A stretch of 64,000 nt of DNA from Paenibacillus cremeus (lineage in GTDB: Bacteria; Bacillota; Bacilli; Paenibacillales; NBRC-103111). Both the position numbers and the translations under genes were made by a program. Positions 26,101-35,084 of the stretch are shown here, piece by piece (the first letter of the stretch is position 1; every line of letters begins with the position of its first letter). The stretch lies in contig NZ_VNJI01000026.1 of NCBI RefSeq assembly GCF_007786445.1, positions 30,884 through 94,883 on the forward strand. Direction: 5' to 3'. The notes under the pieces were generated by a model that did not search any database, was not told the DNA's origin, and worked only from the letters and a program-made list of their open reading frames with translations.

Positions 26101-27108
26101 ATGGGGCGACCGTCCGTAAAAAATCAGGTAGAAACGGCGCTAAAGGAAATCAATCGGATCGGTTATAGCAAACGCGAGGCAAAACAAGCTGGTGATTCCA
26201 GTAATATTCACTCCATTAAGTATTATCGGGATGTCCAAGGGACCGCAATTCGTTTTGCGGAGTTTTGTCGCGAACAATATGGGATCCGATCGATTTATTA
26301 TCTGACAGAAGAACATACAAAGGGATTTTTGCAGTCTCTTACGGGAAAAGGCGTGTCGAAGGGGTATCTCATTAATGTGGAATCCCATTTAAAAAAGCTT
26401 CAGAATGGTATGCAGAAGTTTTCGGAGAAGCAAGGAAAACCACCGGTGATTTTTGTTGGAACACGTCACATTGCAACAGATGAGCGGGAAAAGCCGCACG
26501 ATCGTAGTTATTCTTCGCTAGAAATTTTTGAAATAGGTAAACACATGTCCCCTAACGTACATGCGGCTATGCAGATGAGTGTTCACCTGGGGCTACGTGC
26601 CAAGGAGGTGACGAACATTCGGGTAGAACATATTGCAGAAAATCCGAATGGTCGGCTGCAGATTCATATTGTGGAGGGGCGTGGGGTCACCAAAGGCGGA
26701 CGATTCCGCGATATTCCGGTTCCTAAGGAGTACGAATCAATGCTACGACAACTGATTCAGGGAAAAATTCCTGGGCAAAAGATTTTGGGCATGAAAGAAG
26801 GGACACTTCGGTCAGGTTTAAAACGTGCCTGTGATAAATCAGGAATAAATTCCGCAGGTTGGCATGGTTTCCGACATACATATGCCCGTCAGCGCCTGGA
26901 GGAGCTTTTAGGGGGGCGTAAAAAGGAGGGGAGAGAGATGATTGAGAGAATGTTAAATAATCGCTCCTGCGGCCGTAAGATTGATTCAGGGGTCCGTGCT
27001 CATGAGAAGGAATTATTGAATATGGTCAAACAAGTAATTAATGTCGTCCACCATGAGCTTGGTCATGGTAATAACCGCTGGGGATTGGTCGCGGTTTATA
27101 TGAGTTAA
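26101..27108 (+). CDS. Tyrosine recombinase/integrase (phage integrase family)
   Basis: This 335-residue site-specific recombinase has a core-binding N-terminal domain (about 40-125) and a catalytic domain (about 140-330). It contains the first active-site Arg in 'HLGLRAKEVTNI', the HxxR box in 'WHGFRHTYARQRL', the second His in 'ELGHGNNRWGLV' and a tyrosine in 'AVYM' at the C-terminus. It is of the kind carried by plasmids and integrative elements of Bacillales. ATG 26101 is chosen because AAAGGAAG precedes it; an upstream in-frame ATG at 26071 has no RBS. No attachment-site duplication or tRNA was recognised. Confidence 0.88.
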   Translation: MGRPSVKNQVETALKEINRIGYSKREAKQAGDSSNIHSIKYYRDVQGTAIRFAEFCREQYGIRSIYYLTEEHTKGFLQSLTGKGVSKGYLINVESHLKKLQNGMQKFSEKQGKPPVIFVGTRHIATDEREKPHDRSYSSLEIFEIGKHMSPNVHAAMQMSVHLGLRAKEVTNIRVEHIAENPNGRLQIHIVEGRGVTKGGRFRDIPVPKEYESMLRQLIQGKIPGQKILGMKEGTLRSGLKRACDKSGINSAGWHGFRHTYARQRLEELLGGRKKEGREMIERMLNNRSCGRKIDSGVRAHEKELLNMVKQVINVVHHELGHGNNRWGLVAVYMS

Positions 27109-27405
27109 GGTAGCCAATTTTTTTGTCGCCATGCGGCTGGAGCCGGTTGTTCTCTAACAATCGTGGTTGTTATTCACGACGCTAACCATACCGGAAGCAT
27201 ATGACGCTTACCAACAAAAACACGGACCAGTTTTTTCATTAACTTTAAAGTAACGGAAAATTAGGTGTAATTGCGGTGATCCGACGTCTGCAACTCACTA
27301 AGGGTGGAAAACATCAACAATTGGGAATATTGTTTTTTCTGATATCGTTAGATGAAGCTTATATGATGTCCGTAGTGAAGTTAGCATAAAATTCTGAATA
27401 TTATA
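27109..27405. other. Non-coding gap after the recombinase
   Basis: No ORF with an RBS was seen. There is a run of short inverted repeats near 27137-27180 (GTTGTT...AACAAT-type), possibly the recombinase terminator or attachment region; this is unproven. Confidence 0.4.
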
Positions 27406-27433
27406 TTGATTTTAATTTATATCATAGTATAAT
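27406..27433 (+). promoter_or_regulatory. Sigma-A promoter of the coiled-coil protein gene
   Basis: TTGATT (27406-27411), a 16-bp spacer and TATAAT (27428-27433), leaving a 5' leader of about 90 bases before the gene at 27530. Confidence 0.7.
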
Positions 27434-27529
27434 ATAGATAGTTAGATTACATAGAGAACGAATATTGGTGTAACGTCTTGCTGGAAATCAATATACCAGT
27501 CAATCTGAACCCAAAGGGAGATTTTATCT

Positions 27530-27928
27530 ATGGAATTTATGGCTCTTACTATCGTTGTAGTTGTACTTGCTTACTTCACTTTAAAAAACATGTCGAAGAT
27601 CGGTGAGCTATCCTATACAGTTAAAAGTCGTGATATTGAAATAGAGACCTTAGTGCTTGAACGTAAAGTCTATACTCAGGTGTTTAAAGAGGAGTTCGCG
27701 TCTTACCGAAACGAAATACGTGACGAATTTAGTAGCAGGTTTGAGAAACTTGAGACTAGTATGAAACAAATGGCAGAAGAGCGAGAAGTACATATAGAGA
27801 CTATCAATCAGTTAACGAATAAGGTCGACACAATGGAGAGACACATTACGATACTCTCCAAGACCATCGAAGGCTACGAGGAAAGTAGAAAACGCGATCG
27901 TGGTGAACACTTACATATTGTTAAATAG
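27530..27928 (+). CDS. Small membrane-anchored coiled-coil protein
   Basis: This 132-residue protein has one N-terminal membrane helix (about 3-18) followed by a long, highly charged alpha-helical region (about 30-125) with heptad-like spacing ('LEKLETSMKQMAEEREVHIE'-type). Function is unknown; it resembles hypothetical proteins of mobile elements and membrane scaffolds. AAAGGGAG precedes the ATG by about 10 bases. It has its own TATAAT promoter and terminator, so it is a complete single-gene unit. Confidence 0.65.
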   Translation: MEFMALTIVVVVLAYFTLKNMSKIGELSYTVKSRDIEIETLVLERKVYTQVFKEEFASYRNEIRDEFSSRFEKLETSMKQMAEEREVHIETINQLTNKVDTMERHITILSKTIEGYEESRKRDRGEHLHIVK

Positions 27929-27940
27929 GTTAGGATGCGA

Positions 27941-27974
27941 GGCGCGACACTTATTGGTGTTCGTGCCTTTTTAT
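27941..27974 (+). terminator. Terminator after the coiled-coil gene
   Basis: GGCGCGACAC/GTGTTCGTGCC stem followed by TTTTTATT. Confidence 0.8.
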
Positions 27975-28091
27975 TAATCCGACAGGTTTTTATATATTTT
28001 ATGTAGTTGAACTGGATTTAACGAGGTTCCAAAAAGGAGATTGCACCGTGCGAATAAAAGACAGGATCATTGTAAAAAGGAAAGGTGATAT

Positions 28092-28247
28092 ATGCTTAGA
28101 GATCATGGTAACGTTCAATGTCCAGTTTGGATCTTAGGTGATTCAGAACCAGAAAATTGGAAACAAAAATTGAATGCTCCATTTGATTCAAGACATCCAA
28201 TACGTCATAACATTATTACTTCCGTGTTCGATGTTAATTCAGGATAA
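28092..28247 (+). CDS. Small protein of unknown family
   Basis: A 51-residue frame with AAAGGTGATAT directly before ATG 28092. The sequence is polar with conserved-looking 'CPVWILGDSEPENW' and 'DSRHPIRHNI'. I do not recognise a family. It could be the N-terminal piece of a longer ancestor, since the following gene also looks cut. Confidence 0.5.
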   Translation: MLRDHGNVQCPVWILGDSEPENWKQKLNAPFDSRHPIRHNIITSVFDVNSG

Positions 28248-28287
28248 GGGCCATTAGGCTCGAGCGACGTTTGGAGGACGAGAAAAT

Positions 28288-28671
28288 ATGAACACGGATA
28301 AAAACAAAATTCAAGATAAAAAACAAGATGACATCACAAGCGCTGTGGAAACGGGACTTAAAATCGATGTGCCTGTTGATGTAGAACTTCCGACATTTAC
28401 GCAAAAAGCGGCCCGGAAAAAATTTGCTACATTACATTACATATTCACAAAACTCGTATTTTGTACATATGTCTATAAATTAGCTAAAGCCCAAACCACC
28501 CTACAGAATTATAGTTTTGTGTTAGGGGGCCGTTCTTTGCCGCCAAAGACCTTCCGTAAGGCAGCGTCCGTGACCCAAATAATCATTTCTGTTCTCCACT
28601 CTATGCTTTACTTCCTCAACAGCAATACGAGCAGTTGCTTCAATCGTCTCTTTGCCAAATTCCGCGCTTGA
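28288..28671 (+). CDS. Hypothetical protein, probably truncated
   Basis: A 127-residue frame with GGAGGACG before the ATG. Residues 1-70 look like a genuine protein N-terminus (Lys/Asp-rich, then 'LPTFTQKAARKKFATLHYIF'). The rest runs antisense into the 3' end of the creatininase-like gene and reads as non-coding. The likeliest explanation is an element gene cut at a recombination junction near 28515. Function unknown. Confidence 0.4.
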   Translation: MNTDKNKIQDKKQDDITSAVETGLKIDVPVDVELPTFTQKAARKKFATLHYIFTKLVFCTYVYKLAKAQTTLQNYSFVLGGRSLPPKTFRKAASVTQIIISVLHSMLYFLNSNTSSCFNRLFAKFRA

Positions 28672-29349
28672 ATCCTGGGGAGCCATCGGCCCCCCAACGC
28701 CTATTAACGGTTCGCCTTTATTTGGGAGCAATGTAAGATCTACTGTCTCCGGATATAGCGCCATCATATGAGAAGTTTCCCATCCACCCGCATGATCGCC
28801 AGGTTTCGTATAGATTCCATCCACGAGTAAATAATCAACGAACGCCCAAGCTAACATTCCGTGCCGTCGACTATACTCTCTCTTATTAAATTGCAAAACA
28901 GCGGCTCGGGCGTGATCAATTAATGGATAGTGCCCCGCAACCAGAACACCCACCTCGAAACCTAGGCTTTCTGCTTCCGCCAAAATATGCAAAAGCAGCT
29001 TGTTGTAATTTAAAGCCTGCTCTGTTGCGGAAAACGGATGTCTCTCGGGTGAAAAATTATCAACGGACAATTCCATTTCCTTAGCAATCAGATCCTTATC
29101 CTTAGCGGTTGCCTCCATCAATGCTTCTAGTCTATTTTCACCATAATAGAGCGGCGGAAACACTAAACCGCCTCCCAATTGCGCACACCTGATGGCAATT
29201 CCCTCAGCTTGGAGGCTATCAGCTCCTACCACATTGTGTACACCGTGCCATTCCAACGTGCCAATAGGTATGTAGACGACCGGGAATTGTTTTCTTCTCT
29301 CCACAATTTCTCTCGGGCGCAACATCTGATACCTGACTTCCTCTCTCAC
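28522..29349 (-). CDS. Creatininase family amidohydrolase-like protein
   Basis: This 275-residue protein belongs to the creatininase/creatinine amidohydrolase family, which includes metal-dependent cyclic-amide hydrolases. Family hallmarks are 'IPIGTLEWHGVHNVVGADSL' (metal-binding Glu, His, Asp), 'GVLVAGHYP' and 'DHAGGWETSHMMALYP'. The last ~18 residues ('LGHGRCLTEGLWRQRTAP') look like non-homologous sequence added at a junction. It is downstream of a PfkB kinase on the same strand (66-base gap), so they may be one operon. Confidence 0.85.
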   Translation of the reverse strand: MREEVRYQMLRPREIVERRKQFPVVYIPIGTLEWHGVHNVVGADSLQAEGIAIRCAQLGGGLVFPPLYYGENRLEALMEATAKDKDLIAKEMELSVDNFSPERHPFSATEQALNYNKLLLHILAEAESLGFEVGVLVAGHYPLIDHARAAVLQFNKREYSRRHGMLAWAFVDYLLVDGIYTKPGDHAGGWETSHMMALYPETVDLTLLPNKGEPLIGVGGPMAPQDSSAEFGKETIEATARIAVEEVKHRVENRNDYLGHGRCLTEGLWRQRTAP

Positions 29350-29415
29350 TCAAATCCCTCCGTTAGCATAATCTATTCGACTTGTTTGCCTCTAGACTTG
29401 TTTATGATTCGGTTA

Positions 29416-30348
29416 TTATGAATGATTACGCAAAAAGTCATTGACTTCACCGATCGTTGGGCACCCGGTAGCTCCCCCGACTTGCTGAACACATATTGCC
29501 CCACAGGCACATCCATACCGCATGCATTGCTCTACTGTATAATTGTGTAAATACCCATATATAAAGCCGGCATTGAATGAATCTCCTGCACCTGTAGTAT
29601 CAACAACGTTTTCGACTAAAAAGGATTCGTGTGTGTAAAGCTTGCTACTACTACATACCGTACAGCCGTCCTTTCCCCTTTTGATGGCCACCGTCTCTGC
29701 AAATTCAGAAAGCGCCTCTGCTGCTTTTTCTACTGAATTGCAGCCTGAAATATGCAGTGCCTCTTGCTCATTAGGAAGGAATATGGAAGTATAACGCAAA
29801 ACATCTTTCAGACCGTAATCCCAGGTTCCTGAGTGATCCCAACCTGGATCAAGCGATGTACTTATCCCATTTTCCTGAGCCAATCGAAAGATGTCTGCTA
29901 AATCTTTTCTCAAGGAGCTTTGTAAAAAAAACGAGCCGACATGAATATGCCTCAAATGTTTGATTGCGTAAAAGTTGATATCTCTTCCTTGCAGTTTATC
30001 AATCGAGCCTAGAACAGTAATCAATGCGCGGTCGTTGTTGTACCCTAATGAAATAGTCATACCGGTTTCAACGGATGAGTCCACGATAATATTAGAGGTG
30101 TCGATCTTATAAGCAGCGAGTGTATCTACAACAAACTTGCCGTATTCATCATTTCCGACTTTACCAATGAAAGCGGTTTTGAAATCCAACTTCGATATGC
30201 CGCAGGCACAGATGGCCGTTGAGCTTCCAAGCGCTAAAGAAGCCTGCTTTGCAATAATCTCCCTATCCAATTCCGGCATCGAAGTAAGTCCGCTGATAAT
30301 CAAGTCAACATTGAGTTCCCCTATCGCTAGAACATCTGCTTTTATCAC
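29416..30348 (-). CDS. PfkB family carbohydrate kinase
   Basis: This 310-residue cytoplasmic kinase of the ribokinase/PfkB family phosphorylates a sugar or nucleoside. It shows the N-terminal 'AIGELNVDLIISG' and the C-terminal signature 'VDTTGAGDSFNAGFIYG' with the catalytic Asp of GAGD. Substrate not predictable. I start at GTG 30348, with AAAGGAG nine bases upstream, instead of the more distal ATG at 30393. Neighbours are a creatininase-like hydrolase and a gamma-glutamyltransferase, all on the minus strand. Confidence 0.9.
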   Translation of the reverse strand: MIKADVLAIGELNVDLIISGLTSMPELDREIIAKQASLALGSSTAICACGISKLDFKTAFIGKVGNDEYGKFVVDTLAAYKIDTSNIIVDSSVETGMTISLGYNNDRALITVLGSIDKLQGRDINFYAIKHLRHIHVGSFFLQSSLRKDLADIFRLAQENGISTSLDPGWDHSGTWDYGLKDVLRYTSIFLPNEQEALHISGCNSVEKAAEALSEFAETVAIKRGKDGCTVCSSSKLYTHESFLVENVVDTTGAGDSFNAGFIYGYLHNYTVEQCMRYGCACGAICVQQVGGATGCPTIGEVNDFLRNHS

Positions 30349-30533
30349 GCGCTGCACTCCTTTAGCTGTTGTGTATCTAGATAAATATACCATTCAACGA
30401 TTAGCGTAATCACACGAAGGTTGTTGTCGAAAATCTTAAAGAGTCCCTTGCGTCTATCCTTGTGGCAGTCGAACAAACCTTTGTGAATCTGATGAGGTTT
30501 CAGATATTGAGGGATGTAGAACTTTATCGTAAT

Positions 30534-30557
30534 AAAAAAAGCCGCGATTAACGCGGC
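30534..30557 (-). terminator. Terminator of the gamma-glutamyltransferase-like gene
   Basis: On the minus strand, GCCGCG-TTAAT-CGCGGC is followed by seven T residues, about 105 bases after the stop codon. Confidence 0.82.
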
Positions 30558-30660
30558 GTACACTAAAACTGTTCATCACTCCTATGTGTAAAACAAAAGC
30601 ACGTTTAAGGCTGGTTAATACATGTTATTGGTAGGAATCATCCCCACTGAAGCTTCCGTT

Positions 30661-32274
30661 TCACCAGCTTGCTATCGCGCCATCTGCTCTTGATTCAGTT
30701 CCTCCAGCCAGAACGCCCGTTTGCGGATCCCTCAAAATGATTTGACCACGACCAAACATGCCCGAGTCCAAAGCTCTTTGGACTCGGTGCCCTTTTCGCT
30801 CCAATGCCTGCGCAAGATAATTGGGGAATTGAGGCTCCACTTCGATGATTTTATCCTTTATCCATCTCCACCTAGGGGCATCCAAGGCCGCTTGAGGATT
30901 TAAATCGAAATCAATCAGATTAGTGACGACTTGAACATGAGCCTGTGGCTGTATCATGCCGCACATGACGCCGAAAGGACCGATAGCTTGATTATTTTTG
31001 GTAATAAAGCCGGGGATAATCGTATGATACGTTTTCTTGCCGGGCACCAGTGCATTATGATGCGAAGGGTCCAAGGAAAAGCCGCTCCCCCTATTCTGCA
31101 TACAAATACCTGTTTCCGGAATGACGATCCCAGCACCAAAATCCCCAGCATGGCTTTGGATAAACGAAACCATATTCCCTTCCCCATCGGCGGTAGCTAA
31201 ATAAACTGTGTCTCCTTTTTGGGGAGACCCTGATTCAGGCTGCATCGCCTCATTCCCGATTAGTCGCCTTCTTTGCCATGTGTATTCCTCGGATAAGAGC
31301 TCCTCCACACTCACCTTCATGCTTGCCGGGTCCGTAATATACTTCAATCCGTCCGCGAATGCCAGCTTAACGGCTTCCCACTGCTTATGATAAGTGTCAA
31401 CCGCATCCCTTCTTGAGAAATCGAACCCTTTTAATAGATTTAACGCGAGCAGCACTACCAGACCTTGGCCATTCGGTGGGATCTCCCACACATCGTATCC
31501 CCTATAGTTAACTTTAATCGGTTCAACCCACTCGGGTTTATAAGCCGCCAAATCCTCTTTGGTTAAATATCCCCCGAACTGTTTAAAGTAATGGTCTATT
31601 TTTTCGGACAACTCTCCTCGATAAAAGGACTCTGCCTTGGTTTCCGCTATTGATTGCAGCGTTTTAGCATGCTCGGGGGAACGCCACATTTCTCCAATTT
31701 TTGGTGCTCTGCCATCGGCGGCAAAGGTTTTGAACCAGGGCTCAAATTCAGCGCCTTTATATTTTTCCATGTTTTCTTTATATCGAAGCGCCCAGAAGCT
31801 TCCAATAGTAGGTGAGACCGGGTAACCCTGCTCCGCATATTCAATTGCAGGACGCAGCACCTCCGTCAAGGGGAGATTCCCGAATCGCTCGGATAATACG
31901 GCCCATGCGGCGGGCGTTCCGGGAACGGTAACCGGCAGCATTCCGATAGAGGGCATCTTCTCGTGTCCGGCCTTTTTCACAGCTTCTATGGAAATGCTTT
32001 TAGGCGCCGGGCCACTGGCGTTTAATCCATGCAATTTTCCTTTGGTCCATACCAAAGCAAAGGAATCGCCACCTATACTATTCGAATTCGGTTCAACGAC
32101 AGTTAAAGCTGCGGCAGTAGCGATGGCCGCATCAATGGCATTACCGCCCCTTTTCAATATGTCCAAGCCTGCCTGTGCGGCAAGAGGCTGAGCAGTGGCC
32201 ACCATTCCGTTCCTTGCGTAAGTCACCATTCTTTGTGAAGAATACGGATAATACAGCGGATCGAAACGATGCAT
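30661..32274 (-). CDS. Gamma-glutamyltransferase family protein
   Basis: This 537-residue protein of the gamma-glutamyltranspeptidase family is an Ntn-hydrolase that acts on gamma-glutamyl bonds. It has 'GMVATAQPLAAQAGLDILKRGGNAIDAAIATA' as two adjoining family blocks. The likely autoprocessing threonine lies in 'KGDTVYLATADGEGN', where canonical enzymes have the Thr-Thr or Thr-His nucleophile region. No signal peptide is visible, unlike secreted GGTs, so it fits the cytosolic YwrD-like group. GGGAGG precedes the ATG. Confidence 0.9.
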   Translation of the reverse strand: MHRFDPLYYPYSSQRMVTYARNGMVATAQPLAAQAGLDILKRGGNAIDAAIATAAALTVVEPNSNSIGGDSFALVWTKGKLHGLNASGPAPKSISIEAVKKAGHEKMPSIGMLPVTVPGTPAAWAVLSERFGNLPLTEVLRPAIEYAEQGYPVSPTIGSFWALRYKENMEKYKGAEFEPWFKTFAADGRAPKIGEMWRSPEHAKTLQSIAETKAESFYRGELSEKIDHYFKQFGGYLTKEDLAAYKPEWVEPIKVNYRGYDVWEIPPNGQGLVVLLALNLLKGFDFSRRDAVDTYHKQWEAVKLAFADGLKYITDPASMKVSVEELLSEEYTWQRRRLIGNEAMQPESGSPQKGDTVYLATADGEGNMVSFIQSHAGDFGAGIVIPETGICMQNRGSGFSLDPSHHNALVPGKKTYHTIIPGFITKNNQAIGPFGVMCGMIQPQAHVQVVTNLIDFDLNPQAALDAPRWRWIKDKIIEVEPQFPNYLAQALERKGHRVQRALDSGMFGRGQIILRDPQTGVLAGGTESRADGAIASW

Positions 32275-32688
32275 TAGTAGGGCCTCCCTTTACAATCTCA
32301 TAGTATTCAAACCTCTTAGTGATCCAAGAAAAAAATCCGAATTCTACTAACTTCACGCTTGTACCGTGACAGGCCAAATTATACTCAAGATTTATGCATG
32401 TTTAATATTAATATTTCCACTGAAATTGTCAGTATCCTGCCAGATAGCTTAACCATTTTACCCATATGTTACGATGTCAAACTGAAGATTGATGCCCGTT
32501 ACTTCACTCAGTCTTCATAACCATACAAAGAAAGCGGCGGTTTCATTTCTAAAAAAATGGATAACTGCAATCACAACAACATTGAATCGAGAATATTTCG
32601 TATTCTCTTTATCCAATAGATACAAGAACAATCAATAAAATGATACCTCTCATACTATATAACATCTTTGTAGAATAGGAGTGATACT
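32275..32688. other. Gap between divergent genes, no feature assigned
   Basis: About 410 AT-rich bases between the gamma-glutamyltransferase-like gene (minus) and a small + strand gene. It must contain both promoters. I see no long ORF, repeat or clear terminator. Confidence 0.4.
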
Positions 32689-33099
32689 ATGTCAACTATC
32701 GGGAGTGAAAAGCGAAAAATAGTAAGAAAAGGGTCCAATTGTAATTGTAAGCGTAGACGGACTGGTGAATCTTGTTGTAGTAATTCTAGCCTTAGAATCC
32801 CAGGGATTAAAGAGATAAAATCGGGATTATACTTTGCCGATGCCAATCTTGTATGTTCTGGCACATTCTGTAAGGGGCATGATTCGGATATTGTTTATGA
32901 ATGGAGATTACAAAGGTTTTCAGGAAACGCCTCAATTGTAGGACAACCAGTAAAAAAAGGCTCCAACAGAGTAGAGGTTTCTGGGAATGGACTGTTTGAA
33001 CTAACTGTCGATGTCATATTTTTTTGTCGAGGGCTTAGGGGTGGTTCATGTAAAAGAACTGCCAAAAGAACATTCGAAATTCTGAAACAAAAACGCTAG
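32689..33099 (+). CDS. Cys-rich hypothetical protein
   Basis: A 136-residue protein with TAGGAG 8 bases before the ATG. The N-terminus is basic and Cys-rich ('CNCKRRR...CCSNSS'). The middle has an Ig/PKD-like pattern ('YEWRLQRFSGNASIVG', 'GLFELTVDVIFFCRG') and the C-terminus is basic. No signal peptide. Family and function not recognised. Confidence 0.55.
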   Translation: MSTIGSEKRKIVRKGSNCNCKRRRTGESCCSNSSLRIPGIKEIKSGLYFADANLVCSGTFCKGHDSDIVYEWRLQRFSGNASIVGQPVKKGSNRVEVSGNGLFELTVDVIFFCRGLRGGSCKRTAKRTFEILKQKR

Positions 33100-33244
33100 C
33101 TTAGTTAAACACTTTTTATGTTTTACAGAATATTTTGCAAAACGGCTCGTTAGCACAGAGGGTCGCCTGTTCAGGGACGGCGGCCTTCTGTGATTGATAT
33201 ATTGTGCTATTGTAGCCGTTAATTTAGTCAATAAGTGTAACAAC

Positions 33245-33565
33245 TCACGGTTTTACCCCCGTCTGTAGTACATGGAAAAATTGCTCTAATATCTCATTGA
33301 AATCAGGTTCATCTGGCAACCTCTCAATGTATTTCCACAATATCATTTCTTCTGTAGCTATATTTACGACCTCATATTCCATCTGTCTGGACTTCCAAAC
33401 CGAAACTTGACCTAAACAACATTCAGATTCATAAATAACGCCTGTAGAAGGGTCAGGAATACGGCTCTCATCAGGGTTTTTATGCCTTACATACTCCATC
33501 TTTATATATACCTCTTCAAGTTCATTTTTTTTGCTTTCTACCCAGAGTTGAAACTTGGTCCGCAT
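33245..33565 (-). CDS. Small protein resembling TriTu-type immunity proteins
   Basis: A 106-residue acidic protein with 'GQVSVWKSRQMEYEVVNIAT' and 'LWKYIERLPDEPDFNEILEQFF'. This pattern recalls the TriTu immunity family of polymorphic toxin systems, but the match is from memory and uncertain. Start taken at ATG 33565, with GGTGGAG 9 bases upstream; a GTG at 33580 overlaps the RBS. No toxin gene is adjacent, so it would be an orphan. Confidence 0.5.
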   Translation of the reverse strand: MRTKFQLWVESKKNELEEVYIKMEYVRHKNPDESRIPDPSTGVIYESECCLGQVSVWKSRQMEYEVVNIATEEMILWKYIERLPDEPDFNEILEQFFHVLQTGVKP

Positions 33566-33636
33566 TCTTCCGATCTCCACCTCTTACCATTAAACCGCCC
33601 ATTAGTTACGCGACTTTTGCATAAACCAAAACAAGG

Positions 33637-34425
33637 TTATCCTTTATTGTCCCGGTTGGACAACCATTGCTCAAATTCGACCGCCACGATCCGTTCTCCC
33701 GTCACTCCCTCCGCGTTGGGTGAAGCGAGGTAGATAATGGGTGCTGCCATAATTTCCGGCGTGAGCAGACGCGTCTGCGGGCCAAGTTCCTGTCGCAGTC
33801 CGTCCGGAATCATACCGGTCACCGTCGCCCCGCCGGGAAGCAGCATATTGACCGCCACGCCGTGTTCCCTTAGGTCTTCTGCCATGATATAAGAGAGCGA
33901 TTCGGTTGCCGCGCGTGACGGACCGTAAGGCACGAAGCCTTTTCTTTTCATGGTTTCATAGTTCATTGAAATGTTGATAATGCGCCCCTTGCCCTGCTCA
34001 ATCATAAGAGGCGCAAAAGCGCGGGCGACGAGGAAATAGCCCGTCACGTTGGTGTCGATCAAATTCCGAAAACCTTCGGGCGTTACCTGGTAAAAAGGCT
34101 GAGGCTCGGTGAGAAAGCGCGGATTTACTGTCTTCATTCCGATCCCGGCGTTGTTCACCAGCACATCGAGTCCGCCCCATTCGCGGCGGACCCAACGGGC
34201 AGCTTCCTCTGCTGACTGCTCGGATCGCACGTCAAGCGGCAGTGCGTGCGCATCGTATCCTCTTTTTATAAAGCCGGCAACCGCTTGATCTAACTTATCT
34301 CCCGCTCTAGAGGATACCGCTACCTTTGCCCCTTCCGCCAGCAGCGCTTCCGCCATCGCATAGCCCAAACCGCCGGACGCTCCCGTCACGAGCGCCCGAA
34401 TGCCTTCCAATCTTTTGTACGTCAT
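33637..34425 (-). CDS. Short-chain dehydrogenase/reductase (SDR)
   Basis: A 262-residue classical SDR, NAD(P)-dependent oxidoreductase. The cofactor loop is 'TGASGGLGYAMAEA', the structural motif 'VNNAGIG' (NNAG) is present, and the active-site block reads 'YGPSRAATESL'. The catalytic YxxxK lysine is therefore arginine (YxxxR). Substrate unknown. GGGTGA precedes the ATG. It stands alone, with a dispersed-repeat region on either side. Confidence 0.87.
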   Translation of the reverse strand: MTYKRLEGIRALVTGASGGLGYAMAEALLAEGAKVAVSSRAGDKLDQAVAGFIKRGYDAHALPLDVRSEQSAEEAARWVRREWGGLDVLVNNAGIGMKTVNPRFLTEPQPFYQVTPEGFRNLIDTNVTGYFLVARAFAPLMIEQGKGRIINISMNYETMKRKGFVPYGPSRAATESLSYIMAEDLREHGVAVNMLLPGGATVTGMIPDGLRQELGPQTRLLTPEIMAAPIIYLASPNAEGVTGERIVAVEFEQWLSNRDNKG

Positions 34426-34744
34426 GTTACGTCACCCTTTCGTTAATGCGTCTTGTATTTTCGCGCTCCCTATTTTACCCAAAGTTTAAAAATAACTTGC
34501 TGAAAGACGATATTATTCCCAGTCGGGTTATCCCTTAACGGTGTACCGAACAATTCCCGGAATCGGCGGTAATATCGAGCAGCCATTGTAGCTTGTATAA
34601 AGCTCCTGTCGACGAATCATCGGATGCCAAGAGCTTGTACCGATAAGTGACAAGAATTTGTGCCGATTAACTCCATCATCATATTGCTTGCAGCAATGAT
34701 TGACTCTTTGCTATTCCTCCTCTGATTACTTATTGGTTATCTAA

Positions 34745-34963
34745 TCGACACCGCGCCGAGAACATGCGGAGCTATCCTGCCCGGGCTATCGCATAAGCCA
34801 AATAGAGGGCGGAATTAATTGGTCATTTATTTTAGACACAAATCCCTCATACAGGTTAACTGTGATTACTGTCAGTACGGAATCAGGACTACAACATAAG
34901 GAGTATGAGATTAAAATTGATGGTAAAACAAAAAGGATTTTGGGCATAAAGGCAAAAGAATAA
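34745..34963 (+). pseudogene. C-terminal gene remnant with intact terminator
   Basis: An open frame of 73 codons without a start codon, ending 'KEYEIKIDGKTKRILGIKAKE', a plausible protein C-terminus with beta-strand character ('WSFILD', 'RLTVITVST'). A perfect terminator follows 25 bases later. The 5' part of the gene has been lost. Family not recognised. Confidence 0.45.
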
Positions 34964-34988
34964 ATCAATTCATATCTGTTCGTAAATT

Positions 34989-35026
34989 AAAATGGAGCAG
35001 TTGCCCTGAGCAACTGCTCCATTTTT
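34989..35026 (+). terminator. Terminator after the gene remnant
   Basis: AAAATGGAGCAGTTGC/GCAACTGCTCCATTTT perfect stem with a 5-base loop and T-run; works in both directions. Confidence 0.88.
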
Positions 35027-35030
35027 CAAC

Positions 35031-35078
35031 TAACGTACCCGTTAGTGCAACAAAGCTGCCGTTCAACGCGGGAGCCTA
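35031..35078. repeat. Dispersed intergenic repeat copy (partial)
   Basis: TAACGTACCCGTTAG followed by TGCAACAAAGCTGCCGTTCAACG. The same two modules occur at 35983 and 42948 in longer form. Confidence 0.55.
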
Positions 35079-35084
35079 GCACAA

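Noticed and set aside
26101..27108. Recombinase as an integron integrase (IntI)
   Set aside because: The motifs are those of generic phage/plasmid integrases, the additional IntI patch was not recognisable, and the repeats do not show a canonical RYYYAAC/GTTRRRY pair.
30345..30563. 72-codon minus frame between PfkB and the gamma-glutamyltransferase
   Set aside because: It runs through the terminator hairpin at 30534 and overlaps the PfkB start without an RBS.
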